Source of the DNA: Weeksellaceae bacterium
GTDB lineage: Bacteria > Bacteroidota > Bacteroidia > Flavobacteriales > Weeksellaceae
Direction: 5' to 3'
Assembly (NCBI GenBank): GCA_028698395.1
Contig: JAQVDG010000043.1
Coordinates: 1 to 10,226, forward strand
DNA length: 10,226 nucleotides
The notes beneath the pieces were generated by a model that worked only from the letters and a program-made list of their open reading frames with translations, was not told the DNA's origin and did no database searches. Each line of letters begins with the position of its first letter. Positions within the stretch are counted from its first letter, which is position 1. This document shows, piece after piece, positions 1-6,457 of the stretch. The translations under genes were made by a program, and so were the position numbers.

Positions 1-364
1 GACGAGCAATGCTGTCTGCTACTAATACGGCATCTAATTCAGGTCGCTTGATTTCGAAGATATTGATTTGAACTTCCTTTCCGGTAATTTTTTTCAATTC
101 TTCTTTTAATTTATCTACTTCCAGACCGCCTTTACCGATAATAATTCCGGGACGAGCTGTGGTAATGGTTACGGTAATTAATTTTAAAGTGCGCTCAATA
201 TAAATTCTGGATACGCCTGCTTTTGAAAGACGTACTCTTAGATATTGACGAATTTTTGCGTCTTCTTCAATTTTATCACCATAATTTTTTCCACCGTACC
301 AGTTAGAGTCCCATCCTCTGATGATCCCTAAACGATTTCCGATTGGATTAGTTTTCTGTCCCAT
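1..364 (-). CDS. rpsC: 30S ribosomal protein S3, N-terminal part (runs off left edge)
   Basis: S3 is a small-subunit head protein at the mRNA entry channel. Only the first 121 residues are in the window; the reading frame is open at the left edge. The protein starts [14 protein letters not shown], the standard S3 N-terminus. A type II KH domain follows, with its GxxG RNA-binding loop as GKGG at residues 77-80 inside a GIIIGKGG stretch. The ATG lies one base beyond the rplV stop codon, so the two genes are almost certainly translationally linked. rplP and rpmC would be expected next, outside the window. Identity is clear from motif and position. Confidence 0.97.
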   Translation of the reverse strand, partial: MGQKTNPIGNRLGIIRGWDSNWYGGKNYGDKIEEDAKIRQYLRVRLSKAGVSRIYIERTLKLITVTITTARPGIIIGKGGLEVDKLKEELKKITGKEVQINIFEIKRPELDAVLVADSIAR

Positions 365-365
365 A

Positions 366-788
366 TTATTTATTATCTGCTGAGTTAAGTTTATCTTCTT
401 TAGTTCCTAAAACGATGGTTACGTGATTGGAACGTTTTCTGATTCTATGTGCTCTACCTTGAGGAGCTGTACGAATTCTTTTCAATTGGCGTGCACTGTC
501 AACATTTATAGATTTCACGAAAAGTCCTGCTTCTTCAATATCAGATTCTTCGTTTTTCACTTGCCAGTTGGCAATTGCACTCAATAAAAGTTTCTCTAAA
601 CGCAAAGAAGCGTGTTGTTTTGAATATTTCAAAATCCCTAAAGCTTTCTGAACTTCTTCACCACGGATGATATCCGCTACCAAACGCATTTTACGAGGAG
701 AGGTAGGGCAATTGTTCAATTTCGCAAAAGCTACATTTTTGTTAGCTTCTTGAATTTTTTCGTTGCTAATTCTTTTTCTTGATCCCAT
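366..788 (-). CDS. rplV: 50S ribosomal protein L22
   Basis: L22 binds 23S rRNA and sends a long beta-hairpin into the peptide exit tunnel. The 140-residue product is close to the usual length for this phylum. The core begins near residue 20 ([18 protein letters not shown], the conserved N-terminal part). The tunnel hairpin is about residues 96-123, with the basic [12 protein letters not shown] segment at 111-122; changes in this loop give macrolide resistance in other bacteria, but the loop here looks ordinary. The first 15 or so residues are a charged extension common in Bacteroidetes. It starts 6 nt after rpsS and ends 1 nt before rpsC. Confidence 0.98.
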   Translation of the reverse strand: MGSRKRISNEKIQEANKNVAFAKLNNCPTSPRKMRLVADIIRGEEVQKALGILKYSKQHASLRLEKLLLSAIANWQVKNEESDIEEAGLFVKSINVDSARQLKRIRTAPQGRAHRIRKRSNHVTIVLGTKEDKLNSADNK

Positions 789-794
789 TGCCTA

Positions 795-1073
795 TTATTT
801 TTTACCTTTATTTTTTGCACCTGCGTGCCCTCTGAATGTACGTGTTGGTGCAAATTCGCCCAATTTATGTCCTACCATATTTTCAGTTACATATACCGGA
901 ATAAATTGTTTTCCGTTATGAACCGCAAATGTCTGTCCTACAAAATCCGGAGAAATCATAGAGGCACGTGACCATGTTTTGATAACATTTCTCTTACCTG
1001 ACTCTACATTTGTCTGAACTTTTTTCTCTAATTTATAATGGATATAAGGTCCTTTCTTTAATGAACGTGCCAT
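795..1073 (-). CDS. rpsS: 30S ribosomal protein S19
   Basis: S19 sits in the head of the small subunit with S13 and contacts 16S rRNA and the intersubunit bridge. The 92-residue length is normal. Conserved features visible are the [10 protein letters not shown] start, the [15 protein letters not shown] segment in the middle and the C-terminal [14 protein letters not shown] block. The gene begins 3 nt after the rplB stop and is followed after 6 nt by rplV, the standard rplB-rpsS-rplV order. Nothing is unusual. Confidence 0.98.
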   Translation of the reverse strand: MARSLKKGPYIHYKLEKKVQTNVESGKRNVIKTWSRASMISPDFVGQTFAVHNGKQFIPVYVTENMVGHKLGEFAPTRTFRGHAGAKNKGKK

Positions 1074-1076
1074 AGC

Positions 1077-1898
1077 TTATTTCTTTCTTTTTTCAACGAT
1101 ATACTTACTTGAAGCTTTTTTAGGTGCTCTCGTTTTGTATCCTTTAGCCGGAACACCATTTTTGTTACGAGGGATACCTCCGGTAGCGCGTCCTTCACCA
1201 CCACCCATCGGGTGATCAACCGGGTTCATCGCCATAGCTCTTGTAGCCGGGCGACGTCCTTGCCATCTTGAACGACCTGCTTTACCTGATACTTCTAATT
1301 GATGATCAGAGTTTGAAACTACTCCGATTGTCGCTTTACATTCCGTTAAAATCATACGGCTTTCTCCACTTGGCAATTTGATGATTACGTATTTGCCATC
1401 TCGTGCTACTAATTGAGCATAAGAACCTGCGCTACGAGCCATCAACGCTCCTTGACCGGGACGTAACTCAATGCATGAAATAACAGTTCCCAAAGGAATG
1501 TCTTTTAAACGCATTGTGTTTCCTACATCGGGTGTAGCTTCTTTGCCACAAACGATGGTTTGTCCTTTTTTCATTCCATTCTGAGCAATCACATATCGTT
1601 TTTCACCGTCTTCATAAGCGATTAGTGCGATGAAAGCTGTTCTGTTCGGGTCATATTGAATTGACTCAACAGTAGCAGCTCCTTCACGATCTCTTTTGAA
1701 ATCGATGATACGATAGCTTTGCTTGTGTCCACCCCCTATTTTGCGTAAGGTCATTTTACCGGAATGGTTACGACCGCCGCTTTTGCTTTTTCCCACCGTG
1801 AGACTCTTCTCAGGCTTTACTGAATCAACATTTACAAAATCATTTACAATTCTGAAACGTTGACCGGGAGTGATAGGTTTTAATTTTCTAACTGACAT
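1077..1898 (-). CDS. rplB: 50S ribosomal protein L2
   Basis: L2 is a primary 23S rRNA binder needed for subunit joining and peptidyl transferase activity. The 273-residue length matches the family. Seen in order are an N-terminal OB-like RNA-binding part (with [20 protein letters not shown] at 41-60), an SH3-like C-terminal domain, and the [13 protein letters not shown] signature at 225-237. His229, implicated in peptidyl transferase function in E. coli L2, is present. The start codon is preceded by a 36-nt gap to rplW that holds a perfect tandem 16-bp repeat, making this the longest spacer among these ribosomal genes. Confidence 0.98.
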   Translation of the reverse strand: MSVRKLKPITPGQRFRIVNDFVNVDSVKPEKSLTVGKSKSGGRNHSGKMTLRKIGGGHKQSYRIIDFKRDREGAATVESIQYDPNRTAFIALIAYEDGEKRYVIAQNGMKKGQTIVCGKEATPDVGNTMRLKDIPLGTVISCIELRPGQGALMARSAGSYAQLVARDGKYVIIKLPSGESRMILTECKATIGVVSNSDHQLEVSGKAGRSRWQGRRPATRAMAMNPVDHPMGGGEGRATGGIPRNKNGVPAKGYKTRAPKKASSKYIVEKRKK

Positions 1899-1900
1899 TT

Positions 1901-1932
1901 ATTCTAAATTTTGAATATTCTAAATTTTGAAT
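1901..1932. repeat. Perfect tandem 16-bp duplication between rplW and rplB
   Basis: Positions 1901-1916 and 1917-1932 are identical and adjacent: ATTCTAAATTTTGAAT twice. Each copy is a near-palindrome (ATTC-x-AAATTT-x-GAAT), so on the transcript each copy, or the pair, could form a weak AU-rich hairpin just before the rplB start codon. The repeat fills almost all of the rplW-rplB spacer, while the other gaps in this operon are 1-11 nt or an overlap. It looks like a recent slippage duplication. No function can be assigned. Confidence 0.9.
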
Positions 1933-1934
1933 GA

Positions 1935-2219
1935 TTAATTAAATAACTCAATCTCTTGTCCTTCAGCTAAATGAATAATTGCTTTTTTCATTTTATTGGT
2001 TTTGCCTACTTGAAGTCCTGTTTTTGTATAACGTGACTTTACTTTTGGTGCTGAAATCAATGTGCTTACTTTTACTACATTCACGCCATAAGCTTTTTCA
2101 ATTGCTGTTTTAATTTGCAATTTATTAGCTTTTGTGTCAACATAAAACGAATACTGCCCCAATACTTCGCTTGAATTGGTTGCTTTTTCTGATACTACGG
2201 GTTTAATAATTACTGACAT
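1935..2219 (-). CDS. rplW: 50S ribosomal protein L23
   Basis: L23 binds domain III of 23S rRNA beside the exit-tunnel mouth and is the docking site for trigger factor and signal recognition particle. The product is 94 residues, a normal bacterial size. The IIKPVVSEKAT start and the central YGVNVVKVSTL segment are L23 hallmarks; the loop that reaches into the tunnel follows (KVKSRYTKTGLQVGKTN, about 59-75). It starts 11 nt after the rplD stop, with a purine-rich GAGAAG just upstream that could act as a weak ribosome-binding site. Confidence 0.97.
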   Translation of the reverse strand: MSVIIKPVVSEKATNSSEVLGQYSFYVDTKANKLQIKTAIEKAYGVNVVKVSTLISAPKVKSRYTKTGLQVGKTNKMKKAIIHLAEGQEIELFN

Positions 2220-2230
2220 ATCTTCTCGTT

Positions 2231-2860
2231 TTATTTTCTTAAATTTTCTTGAACTTTTTCTATTGAACCTTCTAAGAATATGATTTCTGATGCGTTAATC
2301 ATATCAAAAGTATTCAATTCCGTATTTAAAACCACTTTTGTTTTTTGTACGTTACGAGAGGATAAATACACATTTTTATTAGTATCACCCAATACGAAAA
2401 GCGATTTTTTTCCGTCTAAGCCCAAAGCTTTTACTACTTCAATAAAATCTTTTGTTTTAGGTGCTTCAAAAGTGAAGTCTTCTAAAACTTTAATTTCATT
2501 GTCTTTCAGTTTCTGGCTCAATACTGATTTTTTAGCTAATCTTTTCTGAGATTTATTTAATTTGAAATCATAGCTTCTTGGTCTTGGACCAAAAATAGTT
2601 CCTCCTCCTTTTAAAACGGGAGATTTTGCAGAGCCTGCACGAGCTGTACCTGTACCTTTTTGTTTTTTGATTTTTCGGGTACTTTTCGCTACTTCAGCCC
2701 GTTCTTTTGCTTTATGAGTTCCTTGACGTTGTGCTGCCAAGTATTGTTTTACTTCCAAATAAACAGTGTGCTCACTTGGTTCAATTCCAAAAACCGAATC
2801 GTCTAAAGAAACTTTTTTTCCGGTTTCTTTTCCTTGTATATTAAGTACTGTTAATTCCAT
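2231..2860 (-). CDS. rplD: 50S ribosomal protein L4
   Basis: L4 is an early 23S rRNA binder whose extended loop lines the exit tunnel; in E. coli it also represses the S10 operon through the mRNA leader. The 209-residue product has the usual globular fold with the basic, Gly-rich loop at about residues 45-97 ([13 protein letters not shown], then [14 protein letters not shown] and FGPRPRSY). The start overlaps the end of rplC by 10 nt, indicating translational coupling. Whether L4 autoregulates in this phylum is not known to me; a candidate structured leader lies before rplC. Confidence 0.98.
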   Translation of the reverse strand: MELTVLNIQGKETGKKVSLDDSVFGIEPSEHTVYLEVKQYLAAQRQGTHKAKERAEVAKSTRKIKKQKGTGTARAGSAKSPVLKGGGTIFGPRPRSYDFKLNKSQKRLAKKSVLSQKLKDNEIKVLEDFTFEAPKTKDFIEVVKALGLDGKKSLFVLGDTNKNVYLSSRNVQKTKVVLNTELNTFDMINASEIIFLEGSIEKVQENLRK

Positions 2861-3477
2861 TTTCTGATGATTACGTATGAATTTTTAGAACCCGGAACCG
2901 CTCCTTTTACAACTAAAAGGTTTTGTTCTGTATCTACTTTTATTATATTAAGATTCTGAACGGTAACTTTTTCACCTCCCATTCTTCCTGCCATTCGCAT
3001 TCCTTTAAATACTCTTGACGGATCGGATCCGGCTCCAATAGAACCCGGTGCTCTTAAACGATTATGTTGTCCATGAGTGGATTGACCTACCCCACCGAAG
3101 CCATGACGTTTCACAACTCCCTGAAAACCTTTTCCTTTAGATGTTCCTGTCACGTCAACATATTCTCCTTCATGGAAAATATCTACTGTAACTTCAGCAC
3201 CTAATTCAAGGTCATCTATAAATGATCCATAAAATTCCACCATTTTTCGTTTTGGTGTCGTTCCTGCTTTTTTGAAATGACCTTTCAAAGCTGCAGGTGT
3301 GTTCTTTTCTTTTGCGTCATCGAAACCAAGCTGAACGGACTTATAGCCGTCTTTTTCTTCGGTTCTGACCTGTGTTACGACGCAGGGACCGGCTTGAATA
3401 ATGGTACACGGAATATTTTTTCCGTTCTCATCAAACAAACTCGTCATGGCAATTTTTTTTCCAATGATTCCTGACAT
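2851..3477 (-). CDS. rplC: 50S ribosomal protein L3
   Basis: L3 binds 23S rRNA near its 3' end and reaches the peptidyl transferase centre. The 208-residue length is typical. Visible landmarks are [17 protein letters not shown] (111-127), [16 protein letters not shown] (133-148) and [11 protein letters not shown] (157-167). Position 10 is Ala in [10 protein letters not shown], where nearly all L3 proteins have Gly (GKKIGMT). The Gln methylated by PrmB in E. coli is not present ([10 protein letters not shown]), as in many non-proteobacterial L3s. This is the first gene of the ribosomal operon here; rpsJ, its usual upstream partner, is missing. The ATG follows an A-rich stretch without Shine-Dalgarno. 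Confidence 0.98.
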   Translation of the reverse strand: MSGIIGKKIAMTSLFDENGKNIPCTIIQAGPCVVTQVRTEEKDGYKSVQLGFDDAKEKNTPAALKGHFKKAGTTPKRKMVEFYGSFIDDLELGAEVTVDIFHEGEYVDVTGTSKGKGFQGVVKRHGFGGVGQSTHGQHNRLRAPGSIGAGSDPSRVFKGMRMAGRMGGEKVTVQNLNIIKVDTEQNLLVVKGAVPGSKNSYVIIRKWN

Positions 3478-3516
3478 TTTTTACTAATTTGATTTTTAAT
3501 TTTCCTTGTCTTTATA

Positions 3517-3561
3517 AGGGTTTCCGGATAACTATCTGTGAAATAGACACAATCCACCCCT
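3517..3561 (-). promoter_or_regulatory. Possible structured mRNA leader before rplC
   Basis: Read on the minus strand, this part of the rplC leader can form three nested 4-bp helices: AGGG (3561-3558) with CCCT (3520-3517), GGAT (3555-3552) with ATCC (3529-3526), and CTAT (3546-3543) with ATAG (3535-3532), capped by a 7-nt loop. An alternative inner pairing, TTGTG with CACAG, is also possible. It lies between the predicted transcription start and the rplC start codon, the place where ribosomal-protein leaders are often autoregulated. The helices are short and separated by internal loops, so this could be chance; it matches no leader family I recognise. Confidence 0.35.
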
Positions 3562-3574
3562 AAAAAAGAGTGTG

Positions 3575-3605
3575 CAAATGTAGTGATTTATCTGAATACC
3601 ACAAA
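3575..3605 (-). promoter_or_regulatory. Bacteroidetes-type promoter for rplC and the ribosomal operon
   Basis: On the minus strand there is a perfect -7 element TACATTTG (3582-3575; consensus TAnnTTTG) and a -33 element TTTG (3605-3602), 19 bases apart. This is the spacing and sequence known for the primary sigma factor of Bacteroidetes. Transcription would start around 3568, giving a leader of about 90 nt before the rplC ATG at 3477. It is the best promoter match noticed in the window, fitting a highly expressed ribosomal operon that starts at rplC here. Confidence 0.8.
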
Positions 3606-3701
3606 TTTTGTGTAAGTATTTTTTTAATAAGTTTTTTGAGGTATTTGGAATTGAATCTTATACCTATTAGGAAGAACTCATTTTTGTCCATTTTTAAATT
3701 C

Positions 3702-3757
3702 ACTAAAAAACTTTAGTTATTTACTATAATAGAATGACAATTTCGTGAAATTCGTTC
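3702..3757 (-). terminator. Weak hairpins after rfbD, possible terminator
   Basis: The spacer between rfbD and rplC (3478-3760, 283 nt) holds the rplC promoter and leader plus two weak inverted repeats. One at 3732-3757, beginning three bases after the rfbD stop codon, pairs GAATGA with TCGTTC (one wobble) and ATTTC with GAAAT around a very short loop. The other, at 3702-3717, pairs ACTAAA with TTTAGT around a 4-nt loop. Neither is followed by a clean U-tract, so termination is uncertain and rfbCD transcripts may read into the ribosomal operon. Nothing else recognisable is in the spacer. Confidence 0.25.
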
Positions 3758-3760
3758 AAA

Positions 3761-4540
3761 TCACCCCAAGACACTCCACTTAGGACGTTTTGCAGGTGTC
3801 GGAAATTCTTCTGTTGAAATGGGGATAATTCGGGTTGTAAATTGGTTTTCTTTTGCAATTTTTACTGCAAATTCATACCATGACATTTGTTCTTTTCCTG
3901 AAAAATGATGAATTCCATAATCAGAACTTTCATTTTCAATCAAATCAAAAATATATTTTGCTAAATCTCCGGCGTATGTTGGTTTTCCAATCTGATCACT
4001 CACAACCCGGATTTCTTCTCGCTCTGCCATCAAGCGAAGCATAGTTTTGTGAAAATTTGTTCCATACTCCGAATATACCCAAGAAGTTCGGATGACAATC
4101 GTTTTAGAATTATTTTCTATAGCTTGTTTTTCTCCTTCTAATTTTGATTTGCCATAAACATTTATCGGATTAGGGGAATCTTTTGGTAAATAAGGTCGGG
4201 ATGCCATTCCATCAAAAACATAATCGGTGGAAATATGAATAAGTTCTGCATTTTGAAGTTGACAATTTTTTGCTAAGTTCTTCACTCCTTCCGCATTTAT
4301 TGCAAAAGCTTTTTCTACTTCGGTTTCTGCTTTATCTACTGCCGTATAAGCAGCACAATTTACAAGGCAATCCACTGAATTCATTGAAAAAAAAGAAGAA
4401 ACTTGTTTCGGATTGCTGATATCTAAATCTTCTCGACTTAGGAAATGATACTCGTTTTTAGAAGCAGAATATTGTTTCACTACATCTTGTAAACTTTTCC
4501 CTAATTGTCCATTAGCTCCCGCTATCCAAACCTTCTTCAT
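3761..4540 (-). CDS. rfbD: dTDP-4-dehydrorhamnose reductase, short C-terminus
   Basis: RfbD/RmlD reduces dTDP-4-keto-L-rhamnose to dTDP-L-rhamnose with NAD(P)H, the last step of the pathway supplying rhamnose to surface polysaccharides. I start it at the ATG at 4540 (259 residues): MKKVWIAGANGQLG is the typical N-terminus, and this start is 1 nt beyond the rfbC stop. An in-frame upstream ATG at 4627 would add 29 Lys-rich residues encoded within rfbC and is unlikely. Seen are the Rossmann motif GANGQLG (8-14), the catalytic Thr105 in HISTDYVFDG, and Tyr129/Lys133 in VYGKSK. The protein ends TPAKRPKWSVLG; relatives continue another 25-35 residues after this conserved block, so the C-terminus is truncated. 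Neither other frame downstream restores the expected tail. The active site is complete, so activity is possible but unproven. Confidence 0.9.
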   Translation of the reverse strand: MKKVWIAGANGQLGKSLQDVVKQYSASKNEYHFLSREDLDISNPKQVSSFFSMNSVDCLVNCAAYTAVDKAETEVEKAFAINAEGVKNLAKNCQLQNAELIHISTDYVFDGMASRPYLPKDSPNPINVYGKSKLEGEKQAIENNSKTIVIRTSWVYSEYGTNFHKTMLRLMAEREEIRVVSDQIGKPTYAGDLAKYIFDLIENESSDYGIHHFSGKEQMSWYEFAVKIAKENQFTTRIIPISTEEFPTPAKRPKWSVLG

Positions 4541-4541
4541 T

Positions 4542-5090
4542 TCATTGATTTTTAAAATTAAGAAAGGATTTTGCTGTTTTATCTTTTTCTGAAATAATTT
4601 GTGCTTCTTTTGGTATTTTCCAATCAATATTCAATGTTGTATCCAAAGGAAAAACTCCATCTTCAGCTGATTTTTCATAATAAGCATCGCATTTATAATA
4701 AACGATTGCTTCTTCGCTCAAAACAGAAAAACCGTGTAAAAATCCTTTAGGCACAAATAACTGATTTTTCTTTTCAGAATCTAATTCTATAGCAATATAT
4801 TGTCCAAAAGTGGGAGATTTTTCTCGAACATCAACTGCTACATCTAATATTTTCCCACTGAGAACCCGGACTAATTTTGATTGTCCAAAGTCGCCCGTTT
4901 GAATATGCAAACCTCTGATTACACCATATTTGGATTTTGATTCGTTGTCCTGAACAAAATGAATTTTCTGTCCGGTTTGTTTTAAAAATTCTACATATTT
5001 ATAACTTTCAAAAAAATAACCTCTTTCATCAGAAAAAACTGTTGGCTCAATCAGATAGCATCCTTTTAAAATTGTTTCTGTAAATTTCAT
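4542..5090 (-). CDS. rfbC: dTDP-4-dehydrorhamnose 3,5-epimerase
   Basis: RfbC/RmlC epimerises dTDP-6-deoxy-D-xylo-4-hexulose at C3 and C5, the third step to dTDP-L-rhamnose, in the cytosol. The 182-residue product has the normal length and cupin fold motifs: FFESY (26-30), the RGLH signature with catalytic His62 at 59-62, KLVRVLSGKILDVAVDVR (72-89), FVPKGFLHGF (112-121), the YYKCDAYYEK segment containing the active-site Tyr region, and the C-terminal SEKD (167-170) matching the conserved Asp position. It is followed after 1 nt by rfbD. rfbA and rfbB, which make the substrate, are not in the window. It lies after a strong terminator, so it needs its own promoter; the only upstream hint is TATCTTTTG at 5105-5113 on the minus strand, one base longer than the TAnnTTTG consensus and without a clear -33 box. 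Confidence 0.96.
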   Translation of the reverse strand: MKFTETILKGCYLIEPTVFSDERGYFFESYKYVEFLKQTGQKIHFVQDNESKSKYGVIRGLHIQTGDFGQSKLVRVLSGKILDVAVDVREKSPTFGQYIAIELDSEKKNQLFVPKGFLHGFSVLSEEAIVYYKCDAYYEKSAEDGVFPLDTTLNIDWKIPKEAQIISEKDKTAKSFLNFKNQ

Positions 5091-5114
5091 TTAAAAAATT
5101 TGTTCAAAAGATAT

Positions 5115-5140
5115 AAAAAAAGCCGTTAAAAACGGCTTTT
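5115..5140 (-). terminator. Strong intrinsic terminator after the skp genes
   Basis: A perfect 10-bp inverted repeat, AAAAGCCGTT at 5118-5127 and AACGGCTTTT at 5131-5140 with a 3-nt loop, ends in a run of seven T on the minus strand (5121-5115). It begins 17 nt after the stop codon of the second Skp-like gene and is the only textbook rho-independent terminator in the window. It separates the envelope cluster from rfbCD. Confidence 0.9.
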
Positions 5141-5156
5141 CATAAATATTTTATTT

Positions 5157-5675
5157 TTACTTAATTCCTAAATCTTTTTTCACATCAGCTGTAATATCTA
5201 TTCCGTTAGAATAAAGTAACATAGATTTTTCAATCACATATTTCAATCCTTTTTCGGCTGCTACTTTATTGATTGAGTTTTGAACTTTTTGTTCAATCGG
5301 ACGCATTAAACTGTCTTCTTTTTCTTGTAATTCTTTAGCTGCTGCTTGTTGGTAATTTACCAAGGCTTGTTGGTTATTGATGTACTCTTGTCTTTTTGCT
5401 TCCAATTCTGGCATCATAGCTTGAATTTCAGCTTCATTTTTTGTTTGTTGTATGGTTTGAAAATAATTTTCAATTTCTTGTAATTCATTTTGTTTTTGCT
5501 GAATGGCTGTTTGATGTTTTTCTACCAAAGCATCTAAAGTGGTGTCAGCTGCTTTCTTATCCGAATAGTTATTCAACACTTCTTGCACATCAACTACACC
5601 AAAATCTTGAGCAGAAAGAGTGACACTACCTATTAATAAAAAGGCAAATACAGTTAAAAATTTTAAATTTTTCAT
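5157..5675 (-). CDS. Skp/OmpH-family periplasmic chaperone (second copy)
   Basis: The product is a 172-residue exported protein of the OmpH/Skp family, which holds unfolded outer-membrane proteins in the periplasm on their way to BamA. The signal peptide is MKNLKFLTVFAFLLIGSVTL with cleavage probably after Ala22 (SA|QD). The family start FGVVDVQEVLNNY (25-37) is followed by a long Gln/Glu/Lys-rich coiled coil (about 40-125) and the C-terminal half of the body domain (KVAAEKGLKYVIEKS, 137-151). It has no tail beyond the domain, unlike the neighbouring paralog 24 nt upstream. No promoter match is seen in the 24-nt gap, so it is probably co-transcribed. Family assignment is firm; the exact client range is inferred. 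Confidence 0.9.
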   Translation of the reverse strand: MKNLKFLTVFAFLLIGSVTLSAQDFGVVDVQEVLNNYSDKKAADTTLDALVEKHQTAIQQKQNELQEIENYFQTIQQTKNEAEIQAMMPELEAKRQEYINNQQALVNYQQAAAKELQEKEDSLMRPIEQKVQNSINKVAAEKGLKYVIEKSMLLYSNGIDITADVKKDLGIK

Positions 5676-5699
5676 TTTTGTGTTTATTTAATTATATGA

Positions 5700-6383
5700 T
5701 TATTTTTTTGGGAGTACTTTAGAACCAGTTCCTGCTTTTTGATTGACATCAGCACCTCTTTTTGGAGTTGAATTTGGTTTTGCATTAGTTTTTCCTTTTG
5801 TATTTCCACTCGGTTTTGAAGAAGTGTTTTCTTTCTTTGGTTGAGTTGACGAAGAAGTATTTTTCCCATCCAAAGCATTTGGATCAAGGGTTAATAATAC
5901 TTCCCGACTAATGTCAAATTTTGGGTCGGTATAAACCATAATTAAATCACTTCCTTTGTCAAATATAAAAGAGTAATTTCTTTTTTCGGCTACTTGTTTT
6001 ACGGCAATCCAAATTTGATCTTGAATAGGTTTTACCAACATTTTTCTCATACGTACTAAATCACCATCTTGCCCGTATCGTTGTTCTTGAAGTTCTTTTA
6101 TTGCTTTATATTCTTCATCAATTTCAGCTTGTTCTTTTTCGATTTGATCATCAGTCAACAATACTTTTTCATTCAAGAAATCAGCTCGTCTTTTTTCTAA
6201 ATTTTCATGTCGGGTTTGAATTTCTTGATTCCACTGCTGAGTTTGATTTTGCAATGTTCTTTGGGCTTGATTGTATTGAGATAAATTTTGTAAAATATAA
6301 TCGGTATCTACATAGCCAAATCGTTGTGCGTTAAGCGAAAGGCTTAATCCAAGAAATAGGAAAGTTAGCAATACGTTTTTCAT
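5700..6383 (-). CDS. Skp/OmpH-family periplasmic chaperone with disordered basic tail (first copy)
   Basis: This is the longer of two tandem Skp-like proteins (227 residues). The signal peptide MKNVLLTFLFLGLSLSLNAQ is probably cleaved after Ala19. The OmpH domain spans about 20-165: RFGYVDTDYIL (21-31), a coiled coil from about 40 to 115, and KQVAEKRNYSFIFDKG (129-144). From about residue 172 a low-complexity tail rich in Lys, Ser, Thr, Asn and Pro runs to the end; it is predicted disordered and net basic by inspection. Such tails occur on some Bacteroidetes homologues, but their role is unknown to me. The gene lies 56 nt after bamA and has a good promoter of its own, supporting a role as a BamA-pathway chaperone. 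Confidence 0.9.
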   Translation of the reverse strand: MKNVLLTFLFLGLSLSLNAQRFGYVDTDYILQNLSQYNQAQRTLQNQTQQWNQEIQTRHENLEKRRADFLNEKVLLTDDQIEKEQAEIDEEYKAIKELQEQRYGQDGDLVRMRKMLVKPIQDQIWIAVKQVAEKRNYSFIFDKGSDLIMVYTDPKFDISREVLLTLDPNALDGKNTSSSTQPKKENTSSKPSGNTKGKTNAKPNSTPKRGADVNQKAGTGSKVLPKK

Positions 6384-6425
6384 AATCTGTTGTTATATCG
6401 AAAATTATGCCATAAAAAATTTGGG

Positions 6426-6457
6426 CAAAATTACACTTTTTAAAATTGTTGTCCAAG
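6426..6457 (-). promoter_or_regulatory. Candidate promoter for the two skp genes inside the bamA 3' end
   Basis: On the minus strand a perfect -7 match TAATTTTG (6433-6426) follows CTTG (6457-6454, one base off TTTG) after 20 bases. The -33 part lies within the last codons of bamA, and the start site would be near 6419, leaving a leader of about 35 nt before the ATG at 6383. It would let the chaperones be made independently of bamA, for instance at higher level. Such short motifs arise by chance in AT-rich DNA, so this is a prediction. Confidence 0.5.

Noticed and set aside
2280..2549. An 89-codon plus-strand frame opposite rplD
   Set aside because: It is the complement of the conserved L4 coding sequence; Phe/Ser/Lys-rich composition is what an antisense reading of Lys-rich ribosomal protein DNA gives.
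3560..3691. A 43-codon minus-strand open frame between rfbD and rplC, starting MDKNEFFLIG
   Set aside because: It overlaps the consensus rplC promoter, has no recognisable motif or upstream promoter, and such short frames are expected in AT-rich spacer.
4541..4627. Upstream in-frame ATG giving RfbD a 29-residue N-terminal extension
   Set aside because: The extension is encoded inside rfbC in another frame and is Lys/Gln-rich; the Rossmann-fold N-terminus begins exactly at the ATG at 4540, one base after the rfbC stop.
5684..5887. A 67-codon minus-strand frame overlapping the end of the first Skp-like gene
   Set aside because: It is an out-of-frame reading of the repetitive basic tail; the composition is an artefact of that low-complexity DNA and it has no separate start context.
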